Positions 11,157-24,123 of a DNA stretch of 64,000 nucleotides are shown piece after piece; position 1 is the first letter of the stretch, and each line of letters opens with the position of its first letter. The notes beneath the pieces were generated by a model that was not told the DNA's origin, did not search any database, and saw only the letters and a program-made list of their open reading frames with translations. The stretch covers positions 168,516 through 232,515 of the forward strand of contig KN817525.1 in NCBI GenBank assembly GCA_000827495.1, written 5' to 3'. The position numbers were made by a program, and so were the translations under genes. The stretch is from Hypholoma sublateritium FD-334 SS-4 (taxonomy: Eukaryota; Basidiomycota; Agaricomycetes; Agaricales; Strophariaceae).

Positions 11157-13588
11157 CTACTGTGTTTTGCTTGGTGCAAACCACCACAATGTAGTCACGC
11201 CTACGGGGAAGGTATACGTGGCCTGGAGACATTCAGTCCGGAGGTTTAAATATAGGAGAAAGGGCTCACCTGCGTTCCTTGGAATTCGATGGTTGCAGTC
11301 ACCGGCTTCGGATTCCATTTAGTAGTAGAGCTATCGTTCCCTGATAAAGACGGGCAGTAACAAGACTCATGAGAAAGGGCTGTAATGAAGAGTAGTTTCC
11401 CTGGCCATACAGTTTAGGACCACAATCGAATATCTCAACCAGTCTTTCGAAGACTTTCTCTCAGTCACAAAAGCGCTAACGCGCAGTGCCCAGCTCATGG
11501 ATCCGCCAACGGACACGCCGATACGTTGTCCATAGGGCCCTCCTGGGTCTTTGGGAATTACTGCCTTTGACGCCTGAGCCATGGCGTAAACTAAAATCAA
11601 GGGTTCATAACTGCACTTCGATCTTCTTTAATACTCACATTCTTGATTGAATGAATAGGTTCCATCACTGTTCACAGTCACCATAGCCCGGCATCCGTTG
11701 CCCCCACAGCTAGTCGTTCCAGGCAGTTTTGGATTGCCTGAAGCATCTGTAGCTATGTTCCACATGAGGCCCTGAGGGTTGCTCTAATTTAGCCGTGATA
11801 CCATACATGCCAAAGCTAGAATTATCGACGTAACGTACCGACTGCGAATGGTGTTCTAAACTTCCGATCCATCTTGCGTAGGTTTAGTTACAGCTGTACT
11901 TAGTGGGTTTCCAAAATGATCCACAGTACTTACAAATTATCCATATACCACTGGCTTCTATTAGTAGCTGGGGAGATTGTTCCCAATTAAAAACTCACTT
12001 TGATATCACTCCACCAGTCGGATCCGTTAGTCCCCGTACATTCTGTGAAGTAGATAGCCTAAACAGAACAACAATTAACGTCCAACTGGGATAGATGGAA
12101 ACATTGTGCTCGTCTTTGACGGGTGCGCCTTGTAGAACGACTCCTGGTTTTTGACAGATCCGATATAACAGTGAAAGGCCACTCCATCAAAAGCATCCGA
12201 GTACGAATTCATCTTTACCAATCCATTAATAACGGCAGGAACTTCAGACATGAACTCCTTTCTAAATTCTCACCAGTTCTACGGGATACGTGCCAGCGTT
12301 GTCCCAATTGTGCTACACGGCACCAGGGTTAGAACATTGGGGTAAAAAGGAACCAATCATACGTACTTCGTATCCAATTAATTTCACGCTTGCCAGACCG
12401 ACAGAATTGAGCAGAGCACGCAGTAACCTTCCAATTCTCCCTTCCACATCTGGGGTCATTGCACAAGTAGGATACGTGGTATTGCTGTGCTGCGGCTCGT
12501 TCTGTCTTTCCGTCAATATGACGCACATATATGGAATGAAAGCAGAAACATACCTGGATAGAAATGGCGTAAACGGGGAACCCTTTAGCTTGGAACCCCT
12601 GAACTGCTTTCATAAGGTATGTAGGATCTGAACACCTTGGCGTCAGGGTCTGGAGGGCATCTAATGACCAATTCATGGTATATGAATACACTCACAAGCC
12701 TCAATATACTGCTCCTTCAAAGACCCGCCATTCATTGTGCCACTATCCTTCATCCACCCCGGCTGAACCAGCGCTGCTATCAGGTGAGCCCATGCAATTC
12801 ATATCCGACAGCTTACCGGAGACCATGGAACGACGTGAATGTTGATTGTGTTGTTTGTTGACTGTATGTCCCTCAGGACAGAAAATACATAGGGGGGGAT
12901 TCCGTCGATACTGAATTTTCTAAAACTCGGCTCGTTACTGGCGTCATCTAAACTATACACTAATCCAAAGTCAACGGGAGACACTACACGTAAATGAGGT
13001 TGAACACATACATGAAGCAGAAAAGTCCGACGCGCCCAGAGGAACACGAATGTAGTTCAAACCAGCGGCATTGGCACCGTCGGTGGCCGTGAACATATAC
13101 CGTAAAACTGTCCAATAATTGGCAGCATTGGTATTCTGAGATTCGTGTTTTCAGGTGGGCCGACGAAATCGAGTGATTCTGAAAGTGACGTGCCTTCAGA
13201 TTGTTAAGCACTAGCGCAGATGTATCCGCTAATAAACGCACTCAGGAATCGAACAAAATACGAAAGGGCCGAAAGTAATTACTCAACGAGGCCCCGAAGC
13301 CTGCGATGGGTTGATATACTGCGCTGTCATTGACCACAATGTCTGCACTTCCGATGGGCCCTGGGGCTACGAACTTGATGGGAGCTGAGGGGGCCAATGG
13401 CGTGAAAAGCTTCTTGCGATCCCACGTAGTTTGCCACTGCTAGCGATGTCAATGACATGTTGTGGAGGGAGAGAAAAATCTGGTGTAGCACTGACGATAT
13501 CCCAGATTAACGCCATACTTCTTGTGAGAGGTGGTTCGAAAGGGGCTTGGGGTGGCACGGATTTACGATAAGATCGATGGAGTGGCAA
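11157..13588 (-). CDS. Glycoside hydrolase family 30 enzyme (probable beta-1,6-glucanase/galactanase type)
   Basis: Retaining glycosidase with a (beta/alpha)8 barrel. Exons read in order: IWDI spliced to QWQTTWDRKKLFTPL; GPIGSADIVVNDSAVYQPIA and GFGAS; INIHVVPWSP then GWMKDSGTMNGGSLK; AVQGFQAKGFPVYAISIQ spliced to NEPQHSNTTYPTC, which holds the acid/base Glu; IYFTECTGTNGSDWW, which holds the nucleophile Glu; NGCRAMVTVNSDGTYSFNQE; and the beta domain MAQASKAVIPKD, IGVSVGGSMSWALRV, NPKPVTATIEFQG. It ends ATYTFPVGVTTLWWF...TQ-stop at 11157. Both catalytic glutamates are present. No clear signal peptide is found. The open frame starts at 13588, but a secretory exon farther upstream (to about 13950) is possible, so the 5' end is uncertain. 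Confidence 0.85.
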
Positions 13589-14327
13589 ACCTGTGCCTTG
13601 TCTCCTACCAGGAATTCTCCCGTTGCGAAATATTTAGGAGGGACGAGCGTTCAGGATGAAGCTTTTAAGCTTCAAAGGATGCTCGAATTAATGCTTTGCA
13701 AACTCTTCGATTACCATTAAGACGAGCTGTTTTGAATGCATACATCGACCGAGAAGTTGTATGAGGCCAGCGAAATTTATTAGCTTGGAATTCGTTCCGG
13801 GAAGGGTAAGCTCGAAAGCTAATATATAGTGCTCGTAGAATACAACCTAGCAACTGCGTATCAACTTCTTCTGGGAACAGAAAAAGAAAATGTGCACCAC
13901 GCTAACGAACTCAAGCAACAGTAGATAGCTGCCCATGAGGGATACGGAGGTGTAGTCTATGCCTTGCACCATTAATTCATCTCCTGCGAGGGCCTCCTGG
14001 TCGAGTCGTCAGTCATCGAACGAACATATTGACGAGATAAAAACCAAGAGGGGATGCGGAAACGAGAAAATAATTCCCGCTATTTATGATCTCTGTTTAG
14101 GGCAGGCTTAATTATCTATTGCTAGCCATTTATGGTAATTACATTATTAGTTTCGCGTTTGTTCAAAATTCCCAATAATTTAGTCGCACAGTATATATAG
14201 CATATACACATCAAGAAATATTGCTACTATGTCTACATACTGGCCAAGAAGCGTGAAAATTGTTCGAGTGGAAGTGGGATCGAATTCTCATGGCACTCGA
14301 GCTGGGCATGTACATTGACGCCTACTG
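13589..14327. other. Intergenic, AT-rich, upstream of GH30 gene
   Basis: Between the GH30 5' end and the stop of the F-box gene. A minus-strand frame around 13860-13935 has a hydrophobic leucine-rich start (MGSYLLLLEF) that could be an unspliced secretory exon of the GH30 gene, but the splice join is not clear. The part from 14030 to 14230 is AT-rich and appears non-coding. Confidence 0.4.
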
Positions 14328-16184
14328 TCAAAATTCTTCATCAGTCCACTCTTCATAGTCCGAAACAGGGTCGGCTTCCAGATCATCAGCCTCGTTCGCA
14401 AACGCCTCGTCCTCGCCGCCTAAATTGTCCTGGAACCACGACGGAACATGATTCGTCTCCCAGACAAGCTTCCCGCAGTGCTGCGTAAGAGCAGTCGCCT
14501 GCTCGGGCATCACCCTGCGGACGTCGGGGCGATGGTAAAAATCGCACTTGAACCGCAGGGCGCCAAGCGGCAATCCGATGCTTTCTCGCCAGACCAGATA
14601 CGCTTTCAGTGTGTCCCATACGCCCGTTGGCCGGAAGCTCAGCATGTGCTCAATGACAATATTTTTAATTTGGCGGAGCGCGATGGGCAACATATATGGC
14701 GAGTCGTCCGAGCCATATTGAGTCTGGCCACGACAGTGGGAGAAAAGCGGTGTTAGGTATACACTTGCGCAGTGTAAACTTATATGGAGGTTATCTATCG
14801 AAGTGTATGGGGTCAAGAGGGCAATAAGCGCCTGAACCATGACCGGAGGGTATTGATGGTCTTCATTGACCATTTGGTCGGCTGAGTCTGTCGAATCAAC
14901 AAGAGCTGTTAGAGAGTCAAGAACAACGTTGCTTGGGCCTTGGGGTGTTGAGACGGGGATGTCTAGCTGCACGCCAAAATCGATGTTGGAGGCCTTCGAG
15001 GGATCAAGATTGATGATGCGGAGGTAACTCTTGCTGATAACTGCGCGAAGCGCTTCAGGAAGGCCGTGTTGCTTTTGTCGGGTGAGATGGTCAAGGATCT
15101 TAGCCAGTAAGCGCTGGAACATGGCATTGACCGGGTGCTGAATATCAGAGAGGAGTATATGAAAGGACTCCAGAGGTGGAGTATGTAGGTGCTCAAAGAA
15201 GACTGCACACGGCTTGAGTCGCCCTCGCAGCATAAGAGAACTTAAGTGTGGAAGATGGATGTCCGGTAGAATCTCAGGGATATCAGCTTTCAAGAAGGCC
15301 CTCACAAACTCCAAGGACGTGAGGTTTTCCAAGTGTTGTAGCAGTGCGCACCAGTCGGCCACCTTGGGTGCATTGGCTGCGGGGACGATATTCCATATCG
15401 CTAGCTTGGTGAGATGTTGGTACACTGGAGAGTCAAGGGGAAATATATATCTTGACATCTTCAGGTGCCGTAATTGACATGCGTCGACGTGAGGAAAATC
15501 TGGCAAGAAGACAGAAGCAGTAGAACTGGTATAAAGGAATGTTTCGAATTCCGATGAATCTGATGAAGAGTCGTATTCTTTGAGCATACGTTGGCCGTAC
15601 GTGTTGTCCTCGGTCTGCGTCAAACTAAGGGAATGAAGCATCGGCATTGGGTTCTTTAGGTTCTTGAAAACATTTTCCTCGACCTTCTTTCTGCTTCCAC
15701 TGATCACTTCCAAGTACCCCACCCGATGAGATTGCGACGATAGCATCATAAAATTTTCGGTGTTTCGCTTTACGCCTCTCGAGGACAAGTTCATGGAGAA
15801 CTTTAGTGGCAAAGTATCCGAATAGGCCATGAGTTCTCGAGTCCATTTTGGCACCGTAGTTGAGCAGTCAAGAACAAGATCCCAAAGTTTCGGGGTTGCT
15901 AGAATAAGTCGTCGCCAATACTGGCAGACCTGGCTCATGGTTCGAGTTTCCTTGCTGATGTCTTTGGGGTAGTTGGAGCGCCGTCGAGAACTAATGAAGT
16001 TCATTTCCTGTGGTACATTGATTTGAAATATTAGCACAAGCATTTCATCTGGGAGCTTCGCTATTGGAACAAGAGAATTGCAATGCGCCGCGAGTGCCCG
16101 CGCATCCGCTAAGAGCGCCTCCCTTTTCTGCACGAAGTCTTCGTAGGACTGAGCAGGGGCAGACGATTTTCTGCGTTTTGACAT
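14328..16184 (-). CDS. F-box-like protein
   Basis: Single-exon gene encoding about 618 residues from the ATG at 16184 (MSKRRKSSAPAQSYEDF). An upstream in-frame ATG at 16289 would add 35 residues that look like translated leader. An N-terminal helical stretch precedes an F-box-like motif (IAKLPDEMLVLIFQINVP, then VCQYWRRLILATPKLWDLVL). The rest has leucine-rich segments typical of the large Agaricomycete F-box families, such as LRHLKMSRYIFPL and LENLTSLEFVRAFL, and the tail is very acidic (Glu/Asp) up to the stop. By family the role would be substrate recognition in an SCF ubiquitin ligase through Skp1. The substrate is unknown. It shares a roughly 200-bp divergent promoter region with the monopolin gene. 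Confidence 0.8.
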   Translation of the reverse strand: MSKRRKSSAPAQSYEDFVQKREALLADARALAAHCNSLVPIAKLPDEMLVLIFQINVPQEMNFISSRRRSNYPKDISKETRTMSQVCQYWRRLILATPKLWDLVLDCSTTVPKWTRELMAYSDTLPLKFSMNLSSRGVKRNTENFMMLSSQSHRVGYLEVISGSRKKVEENVFKNLKNPMPMLHSLSLTQTEDNTYGQRMLKEYDSSSDSSEFETFLYTSSTASVFLPDFPHVDACQLRHLKMSRYIFPLDSPVYQHLTKLAIWNIVPAANAPKVADWCALLQHLENLTSLEFVRAFLKADIPEILPDIHLPHLSSLMLRGRLKPCAVFFEHLHTPPLESFHILLSDIQHPVNAMFQRLLAKILDHLTRQKQHGLPEALRAVISKSYLRIINLDPSKASNIDFGVQLDIPVSTPQGPSNVVLDSLTALVDSTDSADQMVNEDHQYPPVMVQALIALLTPYTSIDNLHISLHCASVYLTPLFSHCRGQTQYGSDDSPYMLPIALRQIKNIVIEHMLSFRPTGVWDTLKAYLVWRESIGLPLGALRFKCDFYHRPDVRRVMPEQATALTQHCGKLVWETNHVPSWFQDNLGGEDEAFANEADDLEADPVSDYEEWTDEEF

Positions 16185-16381
16185 GATTAAAAAGGTGCTA
16201 TGCGTCTGTCCGTAAGATGAAGACGAGGACAGATGGTTGTAGTGCAGTCGATTGAGAGTTGGACCTGCTACCCTTTGTTCGATGACCACGAGTCACCCCT
16301 GAGCTTGGATCCATCACGTGACTTTCGCGGGGCGCGTCGCTGATCCGTCACAACGATTTTCGTCACTCTCCGTAATCCACC

Positions 16382-18290
16382 ATGTCCGGCGCCGATTCAG
16401 ACCTCGGTAAGTCCCCGACGTGTCTGACGCTCCTCAAATGCAATTGATCAAACTCATGTACAACTCACATCGTATACAGGGGGATTCAACTCACCGGTCG
16501 CCACCAAGGCGAGGGCGGTTACGGCAGGCGCATCTAAACCAAGCAGCAGCCGTGCACAGGCCGGCCCTTCCAGACCCGCCGGCGGCGGAACGACAAACCC
16601 TGCCCGCCGCAAGGCCATTACTGTCGATGGCTCTGGCGACGAGGATATCCAACCTCCGGCGAAGAAGGGCAGAGTGGTCCGTAGCCGGAAACCACAGCAG
16701 CGCGAAGAAGATTTGGCGGAAGACGAGGGTGACGGCGTCGTAGAAGTGGACGGAGACGACATCGAGGAAATTGAACCTGCCCAGCCTAAACTCGTAGCAC
16801 GCGGAGGATCGAAGAAGCCTTCGCCCTCCACGAGCAAAGCTCTCGTTAATGGAAAGGGTAATGCCGCGAATGGCACCCTGCCGTCAGGGGCAACCAAGGG
16901 TAAGAGCAAAGCAAGAGCGAAGCCACCATCAAAGACGCGTGGACAGAGCGAGGATGAAATGGAGGTCGAGGTGGTTGAACTTGCAGACGACCAGATGGAG
17001 GCCGAACCCGAAGAAGGTACAGCGAGAATAAATCAAAGGACGGCTGTCCGAGGAACCAAGAACGGAAGGGTGCCTCCACAAATATCAACAGGCCACGACG
17101 AATTGGTGCGACTACAGGAACAACTAGCTCGGGTATTTTTCCCTGTCATATTTCCTGCAACTCTGTTCTGATATAAGATATACTTTGGATGTCTCGTAGG
17201 CAAACGAACACATTTCAGATCTCACACGACAGTTGACTGAAATATTCCAAGTGCGACGCACGGAGCCAGAGCAACTACTGGAACGAATGGAGGCTCAACA
17301 CCAATCTCAAGCACGAGGTAATCGGATGATAGGCACTGATTCTCTCTACAATTGCTAAACACTCGCTATCTTACGTAGCTCAAGATAATCTCATTGAAGA
17401 ACTCAAAGTCAAGCTGGCGCAGAGCGACCCCCTCCTGCGCTCCGGAAAAACGGCGGTATTCGAGCTGCTGACTCGAGAAGAAGCAAACAAGGAGACTGAG
17501 AAGTTGCAAAATCAATTAAGCACATACAGAGAAGCCCTCCATGACCGAGAAAAGCAAATCAAGGAGAAGGATGATACCATTGCTACGTTGGAACAGGAGA
17601 GTGAGTTCCAGGCTCTCATCTATTGTGCTTTCGACCGACAATGTTCACCGTTGGCTCTTTCAGAAAAAGATCTCAAACTCGAATTACAGTTGGAAATCGA
17701 GAGGGGAAAGAATTTAGCTTCCAAAAGCCAGCGCCAACCTACATCCGTTACGCGTCCCGCTGCAGGCTTCTTGTCTGCCCATCAAGATCCAAAGCATTCG
17801 CAGGCCATCAAATTCTACGAAGATCTCACCAATCTCATCATCCCAAACATCAGGATGCAGCCCGGGCGTTTCCTTGATATACCCGAGTGGATACTGAACT
17901 GCTGCTACACATACAACGATGTCACTGACAAAGAAGCTGGATCAAAGAGTCGGTCTCGTGTCTCCTTCCCACTGCTTGACTGCTAACGTGGCTCTAGGCC
18001 TACAGTTCGGCATCCGCCTTTGTCATGATCTGAAATCTGGGGAGTCGGAGCCGGTCGAAAGAATTGAACAACTTGTTGATTCTGTGCATTATACACCCAA
18101 GGACTTGGACAAAGAGACAGCCGAGTTCGTGGAATCCCTGGGTTTCCTGAACGACGCCTTCACCTTCGAGCGTAACCAACTTTCACTATTCCTGCGGACG
18201 CTGTACGACAATATAAGCGGCGAAGAGAACGACACCAACTCCAAAGGCGACATTGAAGAATCTGAAGGGTCCGTGGTTCTCCTCGGTTAA
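16382..18290 (+). CDS. Monopolin complex subunit Csm1/Pcs1
   Basis: Kinetochore/nucleolar protein that, in yeasts, clamps microtubule-attachment sites and helps rDNA and chromosome segregation. The start MSGADSDLG is spliced to GFNSPVATKARA. A long, basic and acidic disordered N-terminal half with KGRVVRSRKPQQRE and Glu/Asp-rich tracts follows. Next comes a coiled coil over several exons (ELVRLQEQLAR; LIEELKVKLAQ; EKLQNQLSTYREALHDREKQ). The C-terminal globular Csm1/Pcs1 domain reads SQAIKFYEDLTNLIIPNIRM, then LQFGIRLCHDLKSG, YTPKDLD and FERNQLSLFLRTLYDNI. The stop is at 18290. This coiled-coil plus RWD-like head is the family arrangement. Divergent from the F-box gene, convergent with the asparaginase gene. 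Confidence 0.8.
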
Positions 18291-18443
18291 TTGGGAATGT
18301 CCCATCCTGCTGACATGCATACCATTTATGTATTATTTGATCTTCCATCTTACCGTTCTCTATCTTTCTTCGGGTTAATTGTACTCTAAGTTCTTGAATC
18401 TGGATTGCGGATGTACATTGTTTTCAGCAATGCCAGAAAGAGC

Positions 18444-20987
18444 TCATTTAGCAGGTTTCCACCCAGCCTTGATCCATATCCGCAGTGGGTCATGATTGGG
18501 CCTCTCCGCACTGTTCTCCATGAAGGAGTTAGCAAAGTGAATATCTGAGCCGCCCAGCGTCGCGCCCGCCTGGACAAGCAGATCAACGACATCTTCGTGT
18601 TTTTGTCGTGCGGCCTGGTCACGACACATCCGTTAACAAAGAAAAGCAAAACATGCAACTGGAAATGGCAACACACCAAGTATAAGGCAGTATGACCAAG
18701 CATATCGCGCAGGTGGACAAGCGCACCTGCGCGGAGCAGGAGCTCGACTGAGCACGTGTTCCCATTGAGGGACGCAACATGCAGCGGCGATCTCCCGGAG
18801 CCCACTTCAAGGCAGTTCACGACGCCCCCCGGAATCATGCCCAGCTTGAGCACGTCGGCTGCATTGTCGCTGTCCACGGGGTACAGACAGTACTTGAGGC
18901 TCTCGATGTCGTCGCGCGCCGCTGCGAGGTGGATCAGGAAGGGAAACAGCACGGCTTCGGCCCTCGCCGCCTCCGTGGCCGTCCATGTCCAAGGCGCAGC
19001 AGCGTCCGGAAGGCCGGCATAGGCCGCCTCGCTAGGGACCGTCTCCGTGGCCCGTGTTAAAGATTGAGGTGGGGTCTGGCTGAGTTGGACAAACTGAGAG
19101 AGCAGGCGTTGTATGCTCTCCAGGTTTTTATCGACGGTGGGCTCTTGAGTGACAGCTCGGGACTGGCGCGTGAGTTCGCCACGGAGGGGACTTCCGATGA
19201 GCTGACGGACATCCTGGAGCGATAATTCTGGCTTGGATAACAGATACCCAAGTTTAGTGAGTGCGCACTGGGAAAGATTGATGAGCGAGCTTAGTCGAGA
19301 TCTAGATCAACGGTATCCTGACCTCTGGAGTCATATCACCGCCCGGGATGACACCTGCCTGCATAAGTGTGCGTCCGGTTTCATAAGCGTCAGAGACAGA
19401 TCCTTTGGAGCACTGGGTAATGGCAACCACAACGACCCCTCGCTCACAGGCTTCTTTCAATGCTTCCATAACATCGGCGCGCTGGGGAGCATTTCCAGCG
19501 CCGAAAGTTTCCAGTACAACGCCCTTGATAGGAGCCATACAGAAGGCCTTTATTGTGGTCCCTGAAATGCCGGGAAAGAGACGCAGGGTGGCTGAGCGCA
19601 TCGACGATTTAAAATGCATCTCCAAGGGTAAACTATGACGCAAACATACCGACGTGCGGGTTCATCGCTATTTTAGAAAATCAGCGGACTTGTAAGGGAT
19701 TATACCTTGAAACGTACACTTATGCACTTTGAATTTTCGGAGGCTGGTCTGGCGAATAACATCGTTCCAGTTCACGACTATATCGATTCCCACTGTGTGA
19801 TAGACTCGTTCGTCACTTGCGTTTCTGGATTCAAAATGGGACTGCGTTCACGTACCATTCACCAGAGGCGGGAAGTTTGGACTATTGAATGCGCTTAAAT
19901 CATATGAAGACATTTTCGTGACGCGATTTCCTCTGAATAAGGTGTGATTGAAATAAAGGCAGCATTCTGTCGATAGTTCAATTAATATGTTCGGAGAGAA
20001 TCTATGAAGAGAACGCACCGGGTATAATATAATGACCTGCAATTGTCAGAGCTCCCATGAGATTATCGACAGCGTCATTTCTCAGTTCAGACAATGGGAT
20101 TTGAGCGCCTGTCAATATCTAGGTGGAAAAAGATCGATGACCCATCCGTATAAAAATATAGCTCGCTGTTTTTACTTACCACTGTCTTCCCAAGATCTTC
20201 TAGGAGGAAGCTAAGGGCGCTTGAGGTATATGCCATGGTATCGGTCCCGTGCAGTACGACAAACGCGTCGAAAGAATAATTAAGCTCTATTTCCGTGGCG
20301 ATCCTTATCCAGTCTGGAAAAAGTCAGAATTCATCGTAGCAATCACAAAATACATGCGCACCGTCGAAGTCCATATTACTACTATCGAGAAGTGGGCTCC
20401 ACTAAATCGATTGAGCATGAAGTATTGAAACAGCAACCACGATGAAGACAAGAACCTACTTCTAGTATAGCATAACAAATAGTTTTGCTTGCATTTTTCC
20501 CCGGGATCTTGGTCCGCGGTGTGATAAGACACGGCAAATGAGCCTCATAGACATTCTCCGACACCTTAACGCACTGCGGCTGCAGCAGGGCTCCGTTTGA
20601 GTTGGAGTTGGGAGACGTCGTGGTACGGATGGGGCGCGATGAGCGCACAAGCAACGTGCGCCCTTGTCGACCTCCTGGCTGGCCAGCGTCCCCGATAGGA
20701 CTCGACCGCCCGCTCCCTGCATTCCAGTCCCGGTAGCCCTGGACGGAGCCGGCGTGAGAGAACAAGGAGTCTTGTAGAGGATCGTGGAATCGGTTTTGGC
20801 TCCGCAGGTTTTGCGTCAGGAAATATGGCTCCGTCACGTAGCCTGACTGGCCTATGAGCATTCCAATCGTCCCTCCTACATCGCACTTGAATCGTTGGTA
20901 CGCGACAAGAGGCTGAGATTCCTTTTACAGCCCACCTGTGTATATGACCAGGACACGCGACTCGTCAGTTACTGTCGAGGATTCCAT
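18444..20987 (-). CDS. L-asparaginase with C-terminal ankyrin repeats
   Basis: Hydrolyses L-asparagine to aspartate and ammonia, cytosolic type. The start [18 protein letters not shown] is spliced to GTIGML, giving the TGGTI motif with the first catalytic threonine. [11 protein letters not shown] and HDPLQDSLF follow. The second catalytic motif [17 protein letters not shown] lies at about 20220-20280. Further exons give [34 protein letters not shown] and [19 protein letters not shown], then a linker and ankyrin repeats ([55 protein letters not shown]). The end is [15 protein letters not shown]. The full length and the ankyrin tail match fungal homologues. Convergent with the Csm1 gene (153 bp) and divergent from the tryptophan synthase gene (220 bp). 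Confidence 0.92.
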
Positions 20988-21207
20988 GGATTTCACAAAA
21001 TTAAGCGGGGCCAAAGGAATGAGTTGGTTGGAGGAAACAACTTGGAAACAACATACGAACGCGCTTCGGACTCAAGAGGCGCTCATTAGAAAATTAGATC
21101 CGATTGCCGAAGTATCCGATCGCTTGCCTAGAGTCACGTGGGGCGCGCTAAGATCTACAATTTAATACGGAGTCATACTTTATTTCCCCTCACCACAACC
21201 TAGCACT

Positions 21208-23836
21208 ATGGAAGGACTGAAACAAGTTTTCGAGAAGAAGAATGCTGAGGTATGCGCCAATTCATTATCTCGGTACCCAGTCTAATTTTTGTGCTAGGGC
21301 GTACCGGCGTTGGTGACCTTCGTCACCGCTGGATATCCTACAGAGGCAGACACCGTCCCGATAATGCTGGCGATGGAGGCCGGAGGTGCAGACGTAATTG
21401 AGCTCGGGATGCCATTCTCAGATCCCATTGCAGATGGCCCTGTCATCCAGGAGACCAACACAGTAAGCCATCAAGCAATGGAAACGTCATCTGATAATGA
21501 CATATTGCTAGGTCGCCCTTGCCGGAGACATGGACTATACGAAAGTGTTGGGTCAACTCAGAGAGGCACGAAACCGTGGACTGAAGGCGCCCGTTCTCCT
21601 TATGGGTGCGATCAGCTCTAAATCCACCACCTTCTATCTAATCAATGGCGATTCGTTGTCGAAGGTTATTACAATCCTCTACTTTCCTACGGCGAAGACA
21701 GGTCCATCCAAGATGCCGCAGAAGCTGGTGCAAACGGCTTCATCATGGTCGATCTTCCTCCTGAGGAGGCTATCACGTTCAGAGAAAAGTGCACCAAGGC
21801 AAAGTGCGTCATACCGCCGCTTACACGCGCTTGATCTAATGCCCTCCAAGCCTATCTTACGTCCCTCTAATTGCTCCCTCCACCACCCTTGCACGCATCC
21901 AATTCCTTGCATCTATCGCTGATACATTTATCTATGTTGTCTCAAAAGTAAGCATACCGTCAATCACCCATCAATACGCCATTTACACGATGTCAGATGG
22001 GCACGACTGGGTCCTCAGAAAAGGGACAGATGAACAATGCCCTCCCAGAAATTATTTCTCGAATCCGAGAGTACACTGACGTCCCTCTGGCCGTTGGCTT
22101 TGGAGTCGCCACTCGCGCGCATTTCGAGACCGTCGCCAATGCTGGCGCTGACGGTGTCGTCATCGGCAGCCGCCTTGTAAATGTCATCAAAGGCGCCCCA
22201 CAAGGCGAGATCGCAAAACACGTAGAGGCGTACTGCCGCGAAATCAGCCTGAAAGACGACCCATCGCTCGTTCGCGCTGCATCCCGCGTCACCTCCCCGT
22301 CCCTGAAATCTCCCCCTCCCACACTTGTCTCGGAAGTGGATGTCCTCCCTCACCGCTTCGGACAATTCGGAGGGCAATATGTCCCCGAATCGCTCGTAGA
22401 TTGCCTCGCAGAGCTCGAAACCGCTCACAAGTCTGCCATGGCCGACCCTGAATTCCACAAAGAGATCCTAAGCCACTTCGGATATATTAACCGACCCTCG
22501 CAACTTTATCTAGCAGAGAACCTCACAAAGGACGCTGGGGGAGCCAATATCTGGTTGAAGCGCGAAGATCTCAACCATACCGGTTCACACAAAATTAACA
22601 ACGCCATTGGACAGGTAATCCCTTGATATGTTTTGGTAACTCTTAGCGTTCTAACAATGCTATTCTCAGATTCTCCTCGCTCGCCGACTGGGAAAGACCA
22701 GAATCATCGCGGAAACAGGTGCAGGTCAACACGGAGTAGCCACAGCCACGGTGTGTGCCAAATTCGGGATGGAATGTGTCATCTACATGGGCTCCGAAGA
22801 TGTCCGTCGCCAGGCGCTCAACGTCTTCAGAATAGAAATGCTGGGCGGAAAGGTATGTGAATAGCTATACACTCTCGACAAGACGCGCACCAAGCATTTT
22901 ATATATTTAGGTCGTTCCGGTCACCTCTGGATCATGCACACTGAAGGATGCCGTCAACGAAGCCTTCCGTGATTGGGTCACAAACTTGGCGACCACTCAT
23001 TATCTCGTGGGATCCGTCATTGGGCCTCATCCCTTCCCTACTATCGTACGCGATTTCCAAAAGGTCATCGGGGAAGAGATCAAGGTCCAAATCAAGGCCG
23101 CGCGTGGAAAACTGCCTGATGCAGTAGTTGCCTGTGTCGGTGGCGGAAGCAACGCCATCGGCACGTTCTACGATTTCATCGACGACAAGAGCGTGCGCTT
23201 GGTCGGCGTCGAGGCGGGCGGAGAAGGTAACTTGAATGTTCCTTTGGTCGGCTGCTGGGATACTCATTGTGTCATTTGCAGGCATTCACGGCGACCGACA
23301 CAGTGCCACACTCTCGATGGGGCAACCTGGTGTGCTGCATGGGGTAAGAACCTACATCCTGCAGTCGAAGACGGGGCAGATAGTGGAGACACACTCGATT
23401 AGCGCTGGGTTGGATTACCCTGGTGTCGGCCCGGAGCATGCCTGGTTGAAGGACAGCAACCGCGCCGAGTATGTCGTGGCCACCGACGAAGAGGCTCTTC
23501 GAGGTTTCAGGATGCTTACACAACGTGAAGGGATCATTCCTGGTACGTTCCACCCGTCAGCCCGAGCGGATTAGCGCTGACTTGTGTGATCCTCTAGCTT
23601 TGGAGTCCTCCCACGCCATCTGGCAAGCAGTGAAGCTTGCTAAAACTCTGCCAAAGGACCAGGACATCGTTGTAGTGCGTCTCATTATTCAACTTCCTCT
23701 GGGTAAAGTTATATTCACACCGCAATGACAGTGTTTGTCCGGCCGTGGTGACAAAGATGTCGAGCAAATCTCCGAGTTATTGCCCAAGTGGGCAACAACC
23801 CTCGACTGGCATGTATCCCCCCGTACTGGCATCTAA
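21208..23836 (+). CDS. TRP5: Tryptophan synthase, fused alpha-beta
   Basis: Makes tryptophan from indole-3-glycerol phosphate and serine, with the alpha and beta activities in one chain as in other fungi. The alpha part reads [43 protein letters not shown] (catalytic Glu and Asp), YYNPLLSYG and VDLPPEE, then across an intron [16 protein letters not shown] and IYVVSK / MGTTGS. A linker follows, then the beta part with [32 protein letters not shown] (PLP lysine in HK), [53 protein letters not shown] and CLSGRGDKD. The stop at 23836 follows VSPRTGI. All signature residues are present. At least nine short introns interrupt it. Confidence 0.97.
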
Positions 23837-24123
23837 ACATCTATCCATGTATCAGAACGAAGTAATATACCACGTAGACAAGTTACTAACGTCAAAATAC
23901 TATCCTGCGGGTTGCACACGACAATAATCTAATCTATGGATGACGGCCCGCTTGGCTCCAAGTGGCACAACCCTGAGATTTCCCAAATCAGGATGCGATC
24001 ATTGATGGGGCAATAATTTATGACTCGGATTGACCAACTCCCCCTGCTCCATCCATAATCGCCGCCGCATCGCTCGCTCCCAACAAAACTACATCACACA
24101 CGCGCGCACAAGCAAACAATACC

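Noticed and set aside
21600..21960. Stop codons inside the tryptophan synthase alpha region, suggesting a pseudogene
   Set aside because: They fall in short introns. Splicing at GT-AG sites restores LLMG/YYNPLL and the [12 protein letters not shown] block in frame.
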